Shown here: positions 15,024 to 24,520 of the stretch, in pieces
How positions within the stretch are numbered: position 1 is the stretch's first letter
Layout: every line of letters begins with the position of its first letter
DNA from: Nostoc foliaceum FACHB-393
GTDB taxonomy: Bacteria > Cyanobacteriota > Cyanobacteriia > Cyanobacteriales > Nostocaceae
Assembly (NCBI RefSeq): GCF_014698505.1
Contig: NZ_JACJTD010000031.1
Span: forward strand, 27,025-91,024
Length of the DNA stretch: 64,000 bases
Direction: 5' to 3'
Program-made: the position numbers and the translations under genes
The notes under the pieces: generated by a model
Told to the model about the DNA's origin: nothing
Databases searched by the model: none
The model's input: the letters and a program-made list of their open reading frames with translations, nothing else

Positions 15024-17051
15024 ATGCTTAGTTCTCCTGATTTGAGCTTTTCTCGAACCTTGCCTATTGTTGTATTTAATCAGCTTGGGGAATTGTTGGA
15101 ACAGATGGCTCAAACGGTGGGAAGTGCCGCTCTGATACTGACAGAAGCTGTATTGATGCGGATTTACATACCTGTGGAATGGCAAAGGCAAAGGTTTACG
15201 TTGGTGGTTTCTGAGCAGTTTAGTGCGCTGTTGATAGGAAACTTAGCGCAGGGGGAGGAAGGGGAGCAGGGAATTGACTTGGCACTCAATGCTAGTTTGA
15301 CATTTAATTTAGAGGCGATCGCAACATTTGTCTACGAATTGAGAGACTTGTTTGAGTGCGATTCCTCCACTCACCAAAATCTCGAAGGCTATCGCCAAAT
15401 TATTCGGCCCAATGATGCCACACTCCAAAGTCAATTCTCGCTGTTGTTATTAGAATATCTCTTAACTCAGCCAAACCAAGAGATAATAGCACCTCCAAGC
15501 TCAACTGCACCGACAGTTTATATCTGTCAGCCAGTGGAAGATGCTTTAAAAAAACAGATTTCCCAAGAACGGTTGTTAAATCAGGTAACAACACAGATCC
15601 GCAAAAGCCTGGATTTGCCAGTAATTATGGCAACGGCAATTACACAGGTGCGTGAGTTTCTAGAATTAGACCGATTAGTAATCTATAAATTTGCAGGTTC
15701 CAAAGTCAATACTCAAGAATACCAGTCTGACACTATTCCCTTCAACGGAACCGCACTGGTAACAGGCATGGAATTGTCCGTTGGGGAACCTTCCGAAATC
15801 TATTTTTCTATACACGAGAACAACGGTAAACACTCGCCTTCTGTGTCAGTCAATAATCAGCCATTACTAGAATACTGCCACAACTATGGAGGTTATATTG
15901 TCTATGAAGCCCGTGCTACAGATGCTATTACATCGGTGTTGAATTACACGGAAAAAAATTGCTTTATCCGAACCTCTCAATGTTGGAATAAGTATCGCCA
16001 AGGCTTTACTTTAGCTGTGGATGATGTCGAAAAAACTTATGCTCTGGAAGAGTGTTTGCTGAATTTTTTAAGGGAATGCCAAGTGCGGGCTAAGTTGGCT
16101 GCACCAATTATGTTTGAGGATAAACTGTGGGGTTTGCTGATTGCTCATCAGTGCAATGAACCACGCCAGTGGACTGATAGCGAAAAAAACTTGCTAGTTG
16201 CGATCGCAGAACAATTAGCGATCGCAATTCACCAAGCTGAGTTAATGCAAACGCTCACCCAAGAAAAAGAAACTCTCGAACAACGAGTCATTGAGCGCAC
16301 AATGGCCCTGCGTGATGCCCTCCTCGCCGCTGAAGCTGCTAGCCGCCTCAGAAGTGAATTTCTAGCTACTATCAGTCATGAATTGCTCACGCCTTTAACT
16401 TATGTTATTGGGATGTCTTCTACATTGTTACGCTGGCCTTTAGGTGAATTGAGTCAACGACAACGGGGTTATCTGCAAACAATCCACGATAGTGGAGAAC
16501 ATTTATTAGAAATGATTAATGACATCCTCGATTTATCGCAAATCGAAGCTGGTAAGGCAGCTTTAAATATTGCGGAATTTTCTTTGGTAAATGTTGCCGA
16601 AAATGCTGTAAAGTCACTACAAAAAAAGGCAACAAGTGAACAAATTACTCTTAAACTTGATTTGCAAATCGATCCCAGGCGCGATCGCTTTACCGCCGAT
16701 GCCGAACGAGTAGAACAAATTCTCTGGAATCTGTTAACTAATGCCATTAAATTCACTCCTGAAAGTGGCTGCGTTACCTTACGCCTTTGGGTGGAAGATG
16801 ATACTGCTATTTTTCAAGTGGAAGACACCGGGATCGGCATTCCCGAAGAAAAATTACCATTACTGTTTGAGAAATTTCAGCAACTCGATACACCCTATCG
16901 CCGCCGCTACGAAGGCACTGGACTTGGACTAGCTTTAACTAAACAACTGGTGGAACTCCATCGGGGTCGAATAGAAGTAGAATCAACTGTAAGTATTGGC
17001 TCAATTTTTACTGTATGGATACCAACTCAGGCAATGAAAGTGGTAAGTTAG
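15024..17051 (+). CDS. Sensor histidine kinase with phytochrome-type GAF domain
   Basis: A 675-residue kinase without membrane segments. Residues 1-~165 form a sensory domain I do not recognise. A GAF domain of phytochrome/cyanobacteriochrome type covers ~180-405, with an extra ~50-residue loop (about 235-290), then a coiled-coil and HisKA with the phospho-acceptor His452 (ISHELLTP). The ATPase domain has LLTNAIKFTP, DTGIGIP and GTGLGLAL. In the GAF domain the position of the bilin-binding Cys is kept as Cys344 (LEECLLNF), but the usual next residue His is Leu345. Whether it binds a bilin is therefore uncertain. No response regulator is adjacent. Confidence 0.87.
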   Translation: MLSSPDLSFSRTLPIVVFNQLGELLEQMAQTVGSAALILTEAVLMRIYIPVEWQRQRFTLVVSEQFSALLIGNLAQGEEGEQGIDLALNASLTFNLEAIATFVYELRDLFECDSSTHQNLEGYRQIIRPNDATLQSQFSLLLLEYLLTQPNQEIIAPPSSTAPTVYICQPVEDALKKQISQERLLNQVTTQIRKSLDLPVIMATAITQVREFLELDRLVIYKFAGSKVNTQEYQSDTIPFNGTALVTGMELSVGEPSEIYFSIHENNGKHSPSVSVNNQPLLEYCHNYGGYIVYEARATDAITSVLNYTEKNCFIRTSQCWNKYRQGFTLAVDDVEKTYALEECLLNFLRECQVRAKLAAPIMFEDKLWGLLIAHQCNEPRQWTDSEKNLLVAIAEQLAIAIHQAELMQTLTQEKETLEQRVIERTMALRDALLAAEAASRLRSEFLATISHELLTPLTYVIGMSSTLLRWPLGELSQRQRGYLQTIHDSGEHLLEMINDILDLSQIEAGKAALNIAEFSLVNVAENAVKSLQKKATSEQITLKLDLQIDPRRDRFTADAERVEQILWNLLTNAIKFTPESGCVTLRLWVEDDTAIFQVEDTGIGIPEEKLPLLFEKFQQLDTPYRRRYEGTGLGLALTKQLVELHRGRIEVESTVSIGSIFTVWIPTQAMKVVS

Positions 17052-17059
17052 GAGTTAAG

Positions 17060-17085
17060 CAAGAGACGCGATGAATCGCCGTCTT
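17060..17085. repeat. Partial AGACGCGAT repeat
   Basis: AGAGACGCGATGAATCGCCG directly after the kinase stop; a copy of the palindrome found in cobN, with the right half disturbed. Confidence 0.55.
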
Positions 17086-17171
17086 TTTGATGATTTACCG
17101 TATCTTTGCGCTCTAGAATTTTCATCAAAAAACCTAACCGAACCATCTTGCCTTTCCCCTTGTCTTTTTCT

Positions 17172-18002
17172 TCAATTTGAGGCTAGGCTAACGAGCATTT
17201 TTTCAAAAATTTTCAACACATGCTCCTCTCCATTGTCTCTAATAAAAATGCCAAAATTTGGGTGAGAGTTGATTTCAATTAACCAATATTGATTATCTCG
17301 ATCTAATACAATATCAAAACCACCATAATCAAGGTCTAACTCTTCAAAAACTGGTTGGGCAAAATTAGCAATCTCTGACAGTATTTGTGGGTCGTTAATA
17401 TACTTGGCTTTCGCACCATCCCAGTGTAAAGGACTGAGATTACCGACAAATTTGGCATCATTTATATCTTTTTCATAGAGCAGAACCAACTCTTTATTTA
17501 AGAAAACGGCTCTATATTCAGATTTGATATGAATAAATTCTTGAGCAAGAGCAATGTAATCATACTTATTATTGATCTTAAAAATTTCTTTTAAAGCAGT
17601 TCCAATTTCATTTATATTCTCACATAAAAAGACATTATGCCCGCCTGCGCCAGAATTCCTTTTAATAATTACTGGTGTTTCAAATTTCTCTTTTATTTCT
17701 AATACGATATCTTGAATAGTTGGAAATTTTAAGTAAATCTTATATTTTGTGTCACAAAAAGGGGACAGAAAACCCACTGTCCGAGGAAGTTGAACTTTTT
17801 TATTTAAAACATGATAAGTATATTCTTTGTCTTTGAGCAGGTGTGCTACTGCTTGATTAAGTAAGGGAGTGCTATAGTTACAAAAATAATGCTGTTTACT
17901 ATTCAATTTTATTTTGACTAAGTTTTCCGAAGGATGAAGAATTTCATAGCTGATGTTTAAGTTTTCACAAACTTTCAGCAATAGCGAAACATTGTCTAAC
18001 AT
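17172..18002 (-). CDS. Orphan ATP-grasp enzyme
   Basis: A 276-residue protein with an ATP-grasp fold. The first ATP-binding element is PVIIKRNSGAGGHNVF, the hinge is YDYIALAQEFIH, and the metal-binding end is DYGGFDIVLDRD..YWLIEINSHPNF, where the Asp, Glu and Asn should hold magnesium. The closest general type is the RimK/D-Ala-D-Ala-ligase-like group of carboxylate-amine ligases. The N-terminal ~90 residues are not recognisable. The gene is Lys/Asn/Ile-rich and more AT-rich than its neighbours, suggesting transfer. No precursor-peptide gene is visible next to it, so a RiPP role is not supported. Substrate unknown. Confidence 0.75.
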   Translation of the reverse strand: MLDNVSLLLKVCENLNISYEILHPSENLVKIKLNSKQHYFCNYSTPLLNQAVAHLLKDKEYTYHVLNKKVQLPRTVGFLSPFCDTKYKIYLKFPTIQDIVLEIKEKFETPVIIKRNSGAGGHNVFLCENINEIGTALKEIFKINNKYDYIALAQEFIHIKSEYRAVFLNKELVLLYEKDINDAKFVGNLSPLHWDGAKAKYINDPQILSEIANFAQPVFEELDLDYGGFDIVLDRDNQYWLIEINSHPNFGIFIRDNGEEHVLKIFEKMLVSLASN

Positions 18003-18033
18003 AAATACTTAAAGTTAAACTCAAAATTAGGAA

Positions 18034-18945
18034 TTACGAATTATTTGAACTTGTTGTTTGCCGTTTAAAAATAACCATTTCAGTACCAACAACTGGGTTA
18101 CGCGCTATCAGCTTATCTTGGGAGTCGATAATTTCTAAATGAGTAAAATCAAGTTCTTGAGAGCGTTGTAATATCTCCGCAGCTAGTTTGTCTTGCTGAG
18201 ATTCATTGAGAGTGTACCAATCATTACTAATTTTGACAGTCAAGTTACTCGTGCGGAAGTTGGCTTGAATTGACTTTATCAGACCAGAGGCAATGCGATC
18301 GCTAATTTCAGCTACCTGATTTTCAATAGCTGCAATCAAGGCTTGTTCTGGTGTTAATTCTATGGCTGGTGTTGGCGTTGGCGTGGGAATTGGTTCCGGT
18401 TCAGTTTCAGGTTCTGGCGGCGGGGTAATTTCCTGTGGTGGCTGTTGTACTTCTGGCGGTGGCGTAATTTCCTCTGGCGGCTGTGGTTCTGGTGCAACTG
18501 ACTCCGGTGGAGTAGTTATTGTTGGTGTCGGTGTTGGTGTCGGTGCAGGAACCTCTTCAACTGGTGGAACAGTTGCTACTTCAGTAGATTTACCAGTAAT
18601 TACAGTCGCTGTTGTCCAAACAAGAATTACAGCAATTCCAGTAACAATTCCTGTCAAAGCTGTATCTGATAACTTTGTTGACAAATTTGATGGTAAAAAC
18701 AAGCGGATTGTCCTTAACAGTCCACCCCAACGCAACTGAAGCTTCTGGAAAAAACTGGGTGTTTCCTCAGTACCAGGTGGGGGTGCTGTCTCCAGTTTCT
18801 CCACCGTTACTTCTAAAACCCCAATCGTCCCTCGGAGAAGTTGGATAATTTTAGCCTTCCAAATTGGCTGAACTCTCTGGTAAGGTTTTTGGGGAGGTTG
18901 ATTTACCTGCTCATCCGTCGGTTTTGACTGATTGTCTTGTGACAT
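18034..18945 (-). CDS. Hypothetical single-pass membrane protein with Pro/Thr-rich linker
   Basis: A 303-residue protein not assigned to a function. Residues 1-~95 are predicted cytoplasmic and end in a basic, amphipathic stretch. One membrane segment lies at ~97-117 (GIVTGIAVILVWTTATVITG). A ~75-residue Pro/Thr/Glu linker follows with PTPTPT and PPPE units. The C-terminal ~95 residues form a compact alpha/beta domain with RIASGLIKSIQANF and LTVKISNDWYTL. The organisation suggests a protein that spans the periplasm or cell wall. ATG start. It sits between the ATP-grasp gene and a divergent phosphatase gene. Confidence 0.7.
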   Translation of the reverse strand: MSQDNQSKPTDEQVNQPPQKPYQRVQPIWKAKIIQLLRGTIGVLEVTVEKLETAPPPGTEETPSFFQKLQLRWGGLLRTIRLFLPSNLSTKLSDTALTGIVTGIAVILVWTTATVITGKSTEVATVPPVEEVPAPTPTPTPTITTPPESVAPEPQPPEEITPPPEVQQPPQEITPPPEPETEPEPIPTPTPTPAIELTPEQALIAAIENQVAEISDRIASGLIKSIQANFRTSNLTVKISNDWYTLNESQQDKLAAEILQRSQELDFTHLEIIDSQDKLIARNPVVGTEMVIFKRQTTSSNNS

Positions 18946-19079
18946 GGAACTTTCACCAAAAGCAGCGAATCAAAGACAAACAACGTACATTATTACTGGT
19001 GCTGCCTTCTTTTGCCTTAATGTATCACTTCATTGCACATTGCTTCAGCTAAACTGACATTTATTAAATTTGGTGACTT

Positions 19080-20000
19080 ATGAATCTAAAACGCCGTCAA
19101 TTTTTATTTTTAAGTAGCCTCAGCGCCGTTGGTACAGGATTTTTCAGTTGGATGTTAGCTAATCAAAATTATCAAAGTGCTGATATTACGGATTTAACAA
19201 CAGCTATAGCCGCTAACCCAGCCAAAAAAGACTTGTTATTACGTTTTGTGTCTGTGGCTGATACAGGGACTGGGGCTAAAGGACAGTATGCTGTGGCTGG
19301 AGCAATGAACGCGTATCACAAACAAAATCCTTATGATTTAGTCGTTTTAGCTGGAGATAACATTTACAATAACGGCGAAATCGAGAAAATTAATGCAGTT
19401 TTTGAGCGTCCCTATCAACCTTTGCTAAAGCAAGGTGTGAAATTTCAGGCTTGTTTAGGTAATCACGATATTCGTACTGCTAATGGTGATCCACAAGTCA
19501 AATATGCCGGCTTTAATATGAAAGGAAGACGCTACTATACATTTAGCCGTGGCTCTGTGCAATTTTTTGCTTTAGATACTAACAGTAATGCTGATTGGAA
19601 AAACCAGCTACCTTGGTTAGAGAAAGAATTAAGTCTTAGTAAAGCTCCTTGGAAAGTCGTATTTGGCCACCATCCAATTTATTCATCTGGTGTCTATGGG
19701 AATAATCCAGGTTTTATTAAAACTTTTACTCCTCTATTTAAAAAATATGGCGTTCAACTTTACATCAATGGTCACGAACATAATTATGAACGCACTCGTG
19801 CTATTGATGGTACAACTTATTTAATTTGTGGTGCAGGTGCAGGGAATCGTCCTGTAGGGCGTTCTGAGTGGACAGAGTATTCCACCAGTGATTTAAGTTT
19901 TGCCTCTTATGAAGTCTATAAAGATAGAATAGACGTTGCTGCGATCGCTACTGATAAGCGCATTTTTGATAAAGGCATTATTCAATTAAAATCAGTTTAG
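19080..20000 (+). CDS. Exported metallophosphoesterase (Tat-type signal)
   Basis: A 306-residue purple-acid-phosphatase-like enzyme. The N-terminus MNLKRRQFLFLSSLSAVGTG is a Tat-type signal with the twin arginines at 5-6. The calcineurin-like motifs are all present: D61 in VADTGTG, GDNIYNNG with D93, GNHD at 127-130, GHHP at 196-199 and GHEHNYER from 231. These ligate the two-metal centre. It probably acts in the periplasm on phosphate esters. ATG start; stands alone, divergent from the Pro/Thr-rich membrane protein gene. Confidence 0.87.
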   Translation: MNLKRRQFLFLSSLSAVGTGFFSWMLANQNYQSADITDLTTAIAANPAKKDLLLRFVSVADTGTGAKGQYAVAGAMNAYHKQNPYDLVVLAGDNIYNNGEIEKINAVFERPYQPLLKQGVKFQACLGNHDIRTANGDPQVKYAGFNMKGRRYYTFSRGSVQFFALDTNSNADWKNQLPWLEKELSLSKAPWKVVFGHHPIYSSGVYGNNPGFIKTFTPLFKKYGVQLYINGHEHNYERTRAIDGTTYLICGAGAGNRPVGRSEWTEYSTSDLSFASYEVYKDRIDVAAIATDKRIFDKGIIQLKSV

Positions 20001-20248
20001 TTATATGACTACAGTTGAGCAACTAAAATATTGCGTTGAGAACCAAAATCAACCAAACAATAAAATACTGTCGCGTTAATTATTATCTGGTGGCAATTCA
20101 TCTCCTGTTAGTCTTTCCTCCGTAAGACTGTAACGCGAATCCTCTTACTCCATTAAGATAGATTGAAGTTCACAGGAGCAGCATCTTCTGAACATGGGTT
20201 TAGATTTTGGAAAAACCCTTTGTTCTTCACATCGGGTTATAAGCATAT

Positions 20249-21598
20249 ATGTTTTCTGAAGTTAAAAAATGTCTCGTGTTAGCCGTACCTTTAGCAGCAG
20301 CACAACTGGCTCAATCTGCAACTGGTTTTGTGGATACGGTAATGATGGGCTGGTTGGGAAGCCAGACTATTGCATCTGGAGCATTAGGAGTTACTATCTT
20401 TAGTTTTTGTCTGTTGATCGTTACTGGTATCGTTTCTGCTGTCAGTCCATTAGCTGCCCAAGCATACGGAGCCGGAAATAGAGAAAAAGTTGGCACAATT
20501 GTCCGGCTGGGACTAGGGATATCTTTGGTACTAGGAATACCAATTACATTGCTGCTTTACAATGGAGGTGCTTTACTACTTCTACTAGGGCAGGATGCTA
20601 ACGCAGTAGCATTAGCAGAGATTTATTTAAGGGCGATCGCACTGGGTTTTATTCCTGCTTTAGGCTTTGCAGTACTTAAAAGTTTTCTTTCTGCTCTATT
20701 CCAACCGCAATTAGTGATGGTGACTGTAGTTTTGGGTACTCTGCTCAACATCACAGCTAACTATGTGCTAATGTTTGGCAAACTGGGATTTCCGGCGCTG
20801 GGTTTAGCTGGTATCGGTTGGGCAAGCACACTCTCACTTTGGAGTATGTTTGTTGCTTTGATAGTTTATATATGTAATCAGCCTCACTTTGCAGTTTACG
20901 GTATTTTTCAACCTTCATCTAAAAAAGCTTTTCCCCTAGAGCATCGTCGGATCATTAGCGAGATTTTTCAGGTTGGATTGCCCATTGGGGGGCTGATTGC
21001 GGTCGAAGCGGGACTGTTCACCGTTGTTACCTTCATAATAGGACAATTAGGAACAAACGTTCTTGCTGCCCATCAAATTGCTTTACAAACAATTTCGATA
21101 TCATTCCAGATTGCACTAGGCATTTCTCTAGCGACAACAGTACGTGTTGGGCAGTTAGTTGGACAGAATGACCTGCTTGCTACTCGTCTGGCTGGATATG
21201 TAGGCATTGCCATTGCAGGTCTATCTATGGGTGTGGTAGGTATTACATTTTGGTTAATGCCAAAGTCGATTATTTCTCTTTATATTGATATCAGCGATCC
21301 AAACAATGCAGATGTGGTTGCCCTCGCCCTGAAATTGCTGGGAGTCGCAGCGATTTTTCAAATAGTTGACGGTGTGCAAGTTACTGCGGGGGGAGCATTA
21401 CGCGGACTAAAAGACACTAGAATTCCGATGTTGATTGGTATTTTTGCTTATTGGTGTGTTGGTTTATTCACTGGTTATACTTTCGGAACCTCGTTGGGGT
21501 ATGGAGCTATTGGTCTTTGGTGGGGACTGGCTATTGGTTTAGCGATCGCTGCAATAATCATGACTTGGCGGTTTAGCAACAAAACAACTAACCACTGA
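20249..21598 (+). CDS. MATE-family efflux transporter
   Basis: A 449-residue membrane protein with about 12 hydrophobic segments in two homologous halves. The N-terminal half has the family hallmark FVDTVMMGWLGSQTIASGALG and the second half the matching AAHQIALQTISISFQIALGIS. MATE proteins export drugs or metabolites against a Na+ or H+ gradient. The substrate is unknown. ATG start; the 248-bp upstream region contains a hairpin (GTCTTTCCTCCGTAAGAC) of unclear role. NorM-like, but I give no symbol. Confidence 0.9.
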   Translation: MFSEVKKCLVLAVPLAAAQLAQSATGFVDTVMMGWLGSQTIASGALGVTIFSFCLLIVTGIVSAVSPLAAQAYGAGNREKVGTIVRLGLGISLVLGIPITLLLYNGGALLLLLGQDANAVALAEIYLRAIALGFIPALGFAVLKSFLSALFQPQLVMVTVVLGTLLNITANYVLMFGKLGFPALGLAGIGWASTLSLWSMFVALIVYICNQPHFAVYGIFQPSSKKAFPLEHRRIISEIFQVGLPIGGLIAVEAGLFTVVTFIIGQLGTNVLAAHQIALQTISISFQIALGISLATTVRVGQLVGQNDLLATRLAGYVGIAIAGLSMGVVGITFWLMPKSIISLYIDISDPNNADVVALALKLLGVAAIFQIVDGVQVTAGGALRGLKDTRIPMLIGIFAYWCVGLFTGYTFGTSLGYGAIGLWWGLAIGLAIAAIIMTWRFSNKTTNH

Positions 21599-21689
21599 TA
21601 AACAAAGATGAATTATCTGTAGCTATTAGTAAACTTACGGATGCGTATCAATTGCGTTAAAATTAGCCGAATTCTCACCACAAAACTTT

Positions 21690-21983
21690 ATGATTCTTGA
21701 GGCAGTTATTCTTAATGTCAAATCTGGTCTAGAATTTGATTTTGAAGCTACTTTCAAAAAAGCTTCTAAAATTATTTCCTCAATGGACGGATATTTATCC
21801 CATGAATTGCATAAATGTATAGAAGTCCAAGGTAAATACTTATTACTTGTCAGATGGGAAACTTTAGAATCTCATACTGTAGGATTTAGAAATTCTGCTG
21901 AGTATCAAGAGTGGAAAAAACTTCTGCATCATTTTTATGAGCCATTTCCTACTGTTGAACACTTTGAAGAAATGAAAATATGA
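21690..21983 (+). CDS. Small ABM-fold (antibiotic biosynthesis monooxygenase-like) protein
   Basis: A 97-residue protein fitting the dimeric alpha/beta-barrel ABM family. It starts with MILEAVILNVKSG, has the helix FEATFKKASKIISSMDGY, the strand KYLLLVRWET and the end motif FRNSAEYQEWKKLLHHFYEPFP. Family members range from monooxygenases to haem-degrading and unknown enzymes, so no reaction can be given. It follows the MATE gene by 91 bp on the same strand and may be co-transcribed. A hairpin follows its stop codon. Confidence 0.75.
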   Translation: MILEAVILNVKSGLEFDFEATFKKASKIISSMDGYLSHELHKCIEVQGKYLLLVRWETLESHTVGFRNSAEYQEWKKLLHHFYEPFPTVEHFEEMKI

Positions 21984-21991
21984 AAAACAAG

Positions 21992-22020
21992 ATCCCCGAC
22001 TTCTTTGAAAAATCGGGGAT
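21992..22020. terminator. GATCCCCGA-type hairpin
   Basis: ATCCCCGA at 21992-21999 pairs with TCGGGGAT at 22013-22020, 8 bp after the ABM gene stop. A related hairpin is at 37245-37277, so this is also a dispersed repeat. Likely terminates the MATE-ABM transcript. Confidence 0.55.
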
Positions 22021-22080
22021 TTGTGGCTATATGATAATACGGTTCAGTTAAGGGTTATTGGTGTAGCTAATTGGTATTTT

Positions 22081-22106
22081 AAGACGCGATAAATCGCGTC
22101 TCTACA
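22081..22106. repeat. AGACGCGAT palindrome
   Basis: AAGACGCGATAAATCGCGTCTCTAC-like copy between the ABM gene and the helicase gene; same family as the copies inside cobN. Confidence 0.65.
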
Positions 22107-22146
22107 TGAGGGTTTTGTTGCTCATTTTGAACTGTATTGGGCTATA

Positions 22147-24471
22147 TCACTCTACTCGTTGCAACTGCGCTACTCTTGGGTCAACAATTTTTTGTCCCAA
22201 GCTGGAAAATTTAATTGCCACAGACATCTTATTACCTGTTCCGAAGACATGAGTAATTTCACCAAGTCCGAAGGTTTTATGTAGTACTCTATCGCCTACT
22301 TGCCAATTCTGGGTTGCGTCTTGTTTACTACTAGAAGTAGAGGCACTTTTGGTATAACTTTGACGACTCGCGCGTTTAGTAGATAATAATTCTTCTGGCA
22401 ACTCATCGAGAAATTGCGATCGCATCGCAGGTTCACGAGAACCATATAAACGGCGTTCCCGCGCATGTGATAAATACAACCTTTCTTGGGCGCGAGTAAT
22501 CCCCACATAACACAGGCGGCGTTCTTCTTCCAAAGATGCGGGATCACCCAGCGAACGGTAGCCGGGAAATAGCCCTTGTTCTAATCCGACCAAAAATACT
22601 ACGGGAAATTCTAAACCTTTGGAAGCGTGCAAAGTCATCAAAGAAACGGCTGTTTGCCCTTCTTTTAAGTTATCCAAATCGGAACTAAGGGCGGCGCTAC
22701 TCAAAAAGTCTCGCAGGGAAACCTCTTCGTTTTCTTCTTGAAATTGCAGTGCGGCGTTGTAAAGTTCCTGGACGTTTTGTACCCGATCTGTGGCTTCATC
22801 TGTGCCTTGACTCATCAAGTCTTGAACGTAACCAGAATCTTCTAGTATTCCTTGCAAAACCTCAGTTACAGGAAGCGTACCAATTTGTGCTTGCCAACGG
22901 CTGATCATTGCGGCAAAGTTATTTACAGCTTTTGTCGCTCGTCCGGCTAATGTATTAACTGATGTTTCATCGCTGAGTATTTCCCATAGGGTTGTCCCCA
23001 ATTGTTGGGAGGCGTTCATCAAAGCATCAATGGTGGTTTTGCCAACTCCCCGCCGGGGAGTATTGATAACTCTTAATAAACTAACTGTATCAGATGGGTT
23101 AGCGATCGCTCTTAAATATGCGATGACATCTTTAATTTCTTTGCGATCGTAAAATCTCATTCCCCCCACAACTGTGTAAGGAATTTGATATTTTACCAAC
23201 AATTCTTCAAATGGCCGAGATTGAGCATTTGTCCGATAAAGTATGGCAAAACTGCCCCAGTCTAACTCTGGATTTTGGTTTTCTAAAGTACTAATTTGAT
23301 TAATTACAAATGCTGCTTCTGCAAGTTCTTCATCGGCTTTGTGACAAGTAATCTGCTCACCTGGCCCCCGCGTTGGTTTGAGGATTTTATCAATCCGTTG
23401 GGTGTTATTTTCAATTAATTCATTAGCCGCTTGCAGAATGTTTTCACAAGAACGATAGTTTTCTTCCAGCTTAACCATCGTCCGAGTGTCATCATCTACC
23501 AAACCATCACCAAAGTCTTCCTGAAATCCCAGCAAGATGGTGAAATCTGCCATCCGAAAGCTGTAAATTGATTGATCTGCATCGCCGACAACGAAAACTG
23601 AGCGATTTTCCCATTCCCATTCGCTCTTTCTAGTTTCGGCATTAGTAACTAATAAATTAATAAGTTGATACTGAGTGCGGTTAGTATCCTGATATTCATC
23701 TACGAGAATATGGCGAAACTTGCGATGCCAATAACCCAAAACTTGCTCGTTTTGCTGAAATAATCTAGTCGGTACCAGAATTAGATCGTCAAAGTCTAGA
23801 GCGTTGTTTTCTGCTAACTTATCTTGATATAAATTGTAGACTTGGGCAATTACCCGTCCGCGATAATTGGGTTGATCTTGCTCAAATTCTTGGGGCGATA
23901 AGCCTTGATTTTTAGCGTTACTAATAGCGTAGCGGACAGAGCGAGCGTCAAACTTTTTATCGTCTAAATTTAACTGTTTATTGACAATTTCTTTGATCAG
24001 AGTCATCACATCTGATTCGTCAAAGATAGAGAAATTGCGATTCCAACGCCGTCCTTTTTCGTCTACGTATTTTTCAATATCAAAACGGAGAATGCGAGAA
24101 AATAGACTGTGGAAAGTGCCACACCATAAGTCTTTGATCGTGTTTTTGTAAACTTGCGATCGCAATTGCGTTTGTTGATATTCAGTTAACAAATCCAATC
24201 GCTGGCCGTGTTGTTTCATTGCTAATTGTTCAGCAAACAGCCGTTGAATCCGTTCTTTCATCTCCCGCGCGGCTTTGTTGGTAAAAGTAACCGCCAGAAT
24301 ATTCTCTGGATCAACGCGGTGTTTCAGAATCAGATTCGCAATGCGATAAGTCAGCGCTCGTGTTTTGCCGGAACCTGCGCCAGCAACAACTAGCAACGGA
24401 CCGCAGTAATGTTCGACGGCTTGACGTTGGCTAGGGTTAAGGTGACTGAGAAAGTCGATGGTTGTTGTCAT
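22147..24471 (-). CDS. pcrA: ATP-dependent DNA helicase, UvrD/PcrA type
   Basis: A 774-residue superfamily 1A helicase acting in repair and replication-fork processing. Motif Q is LNPSQRQAVEH, motif I GAGSGKTRALTYRI, motif II DEYQDTN, motif III GDADQSIYSFR, motif IV around YRTNAQSR, and motif VI VGITRAQERL. The C-terminal ~60 residues form a Tudor-like segment (WQVGDRVLHKTFGLGEI) that contacts RNA polymerase in PcrA. The frame is open 17 codons further upstream (24522), but that stretch is encoded by a dispersed repeat (GACGGGCTAGGCCTACGCC), so I prefer the ATG at 24471. Confidence 0.93.
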   Translation of the reverse strand: MTTTIDFLSHLNPSQRQAVEHYCGPLLVVAGAGSGKTRALTYRIANLILKHRVDPENILAVTFTNKAAREMKERIQRLFAEQLAMKQHGQRLDLLTEYQQTQLRSQVYKNTIKDLWCGTFHSLFSRILRFDIEKYVDEKGRRWNRNFSIFDESDVMTLIKEIVNKQLNLDDKKFDARSVRYAISNAKNQGLSPQEFEQDQPNYRGRVIAQVYNLYQDKLAENNALDFDDLILVPTRLFQQNEQVLGYWHRKFRHILVDEYQDTNRTQYQLINLLVTNAETRKSEWEWENRSVFVVGDADQSIYSFRMADFTILLGFQEDFGDGLVDDDTRTMVKLEENYRSCENILQAANELIENNTQRIDKILKPTRGPGEQITCHKADEELAEAAFVINQISTLENQNPELDWGSFAILYRTNAQSRPFEELLVKYQIPYTVVGGMRFYDRKEIKDVIAYLRAIANPSDTVSLLRVINTPRRGVGKTTIDALMNASQQLGTTLWEILSDETSVNTLAGRATKAVNNFAAMISRWQAQIGTLPVTEVLQGILEDSGYVQDLMSQGTDEATDRVQNVQELYNAALQFQEENEEVSLRDFLSSAALSSDLDNLKEGQTAVSLMTLHASKGLEFPVVFLVGLEQGLFPGYRSLGDPASLEEERRLCYVGITRAQERLYLSHARERRLYGSREPAMRSQFLDELPEELLSTKRASRQSYTKSASTSSSKQDATQNWQVGDRVLHKTFGLGEITHVFGTGNKMSVAIKFSSLGQKIVDPRVAQLQRVE

Positions 24472-24483
24472 GGATGTGAAAAA

Positions 24484-24520
24484 GCGATGTCTCCGACGGG
24501 CTAGGCCTACGCCTGGCGTC
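24484..24520. repeat. GACGGGCTACGCC-family dispersed repeat
   Basis: GCGATGTCTCCGACGGGCTA followed by GGCCTACGCC. Related copies are at 30568-30593 (inside the SLH gene) and, in reverse orientation, at 49125-49155. Confidence 0.6.

Noticed and set aside
18362..18739. 125-codon Gly/Val/Ser-rich plus-strand frame
   Set aside because: Antisense shadow of the Pro/Thr-rich linker on the minus strand.
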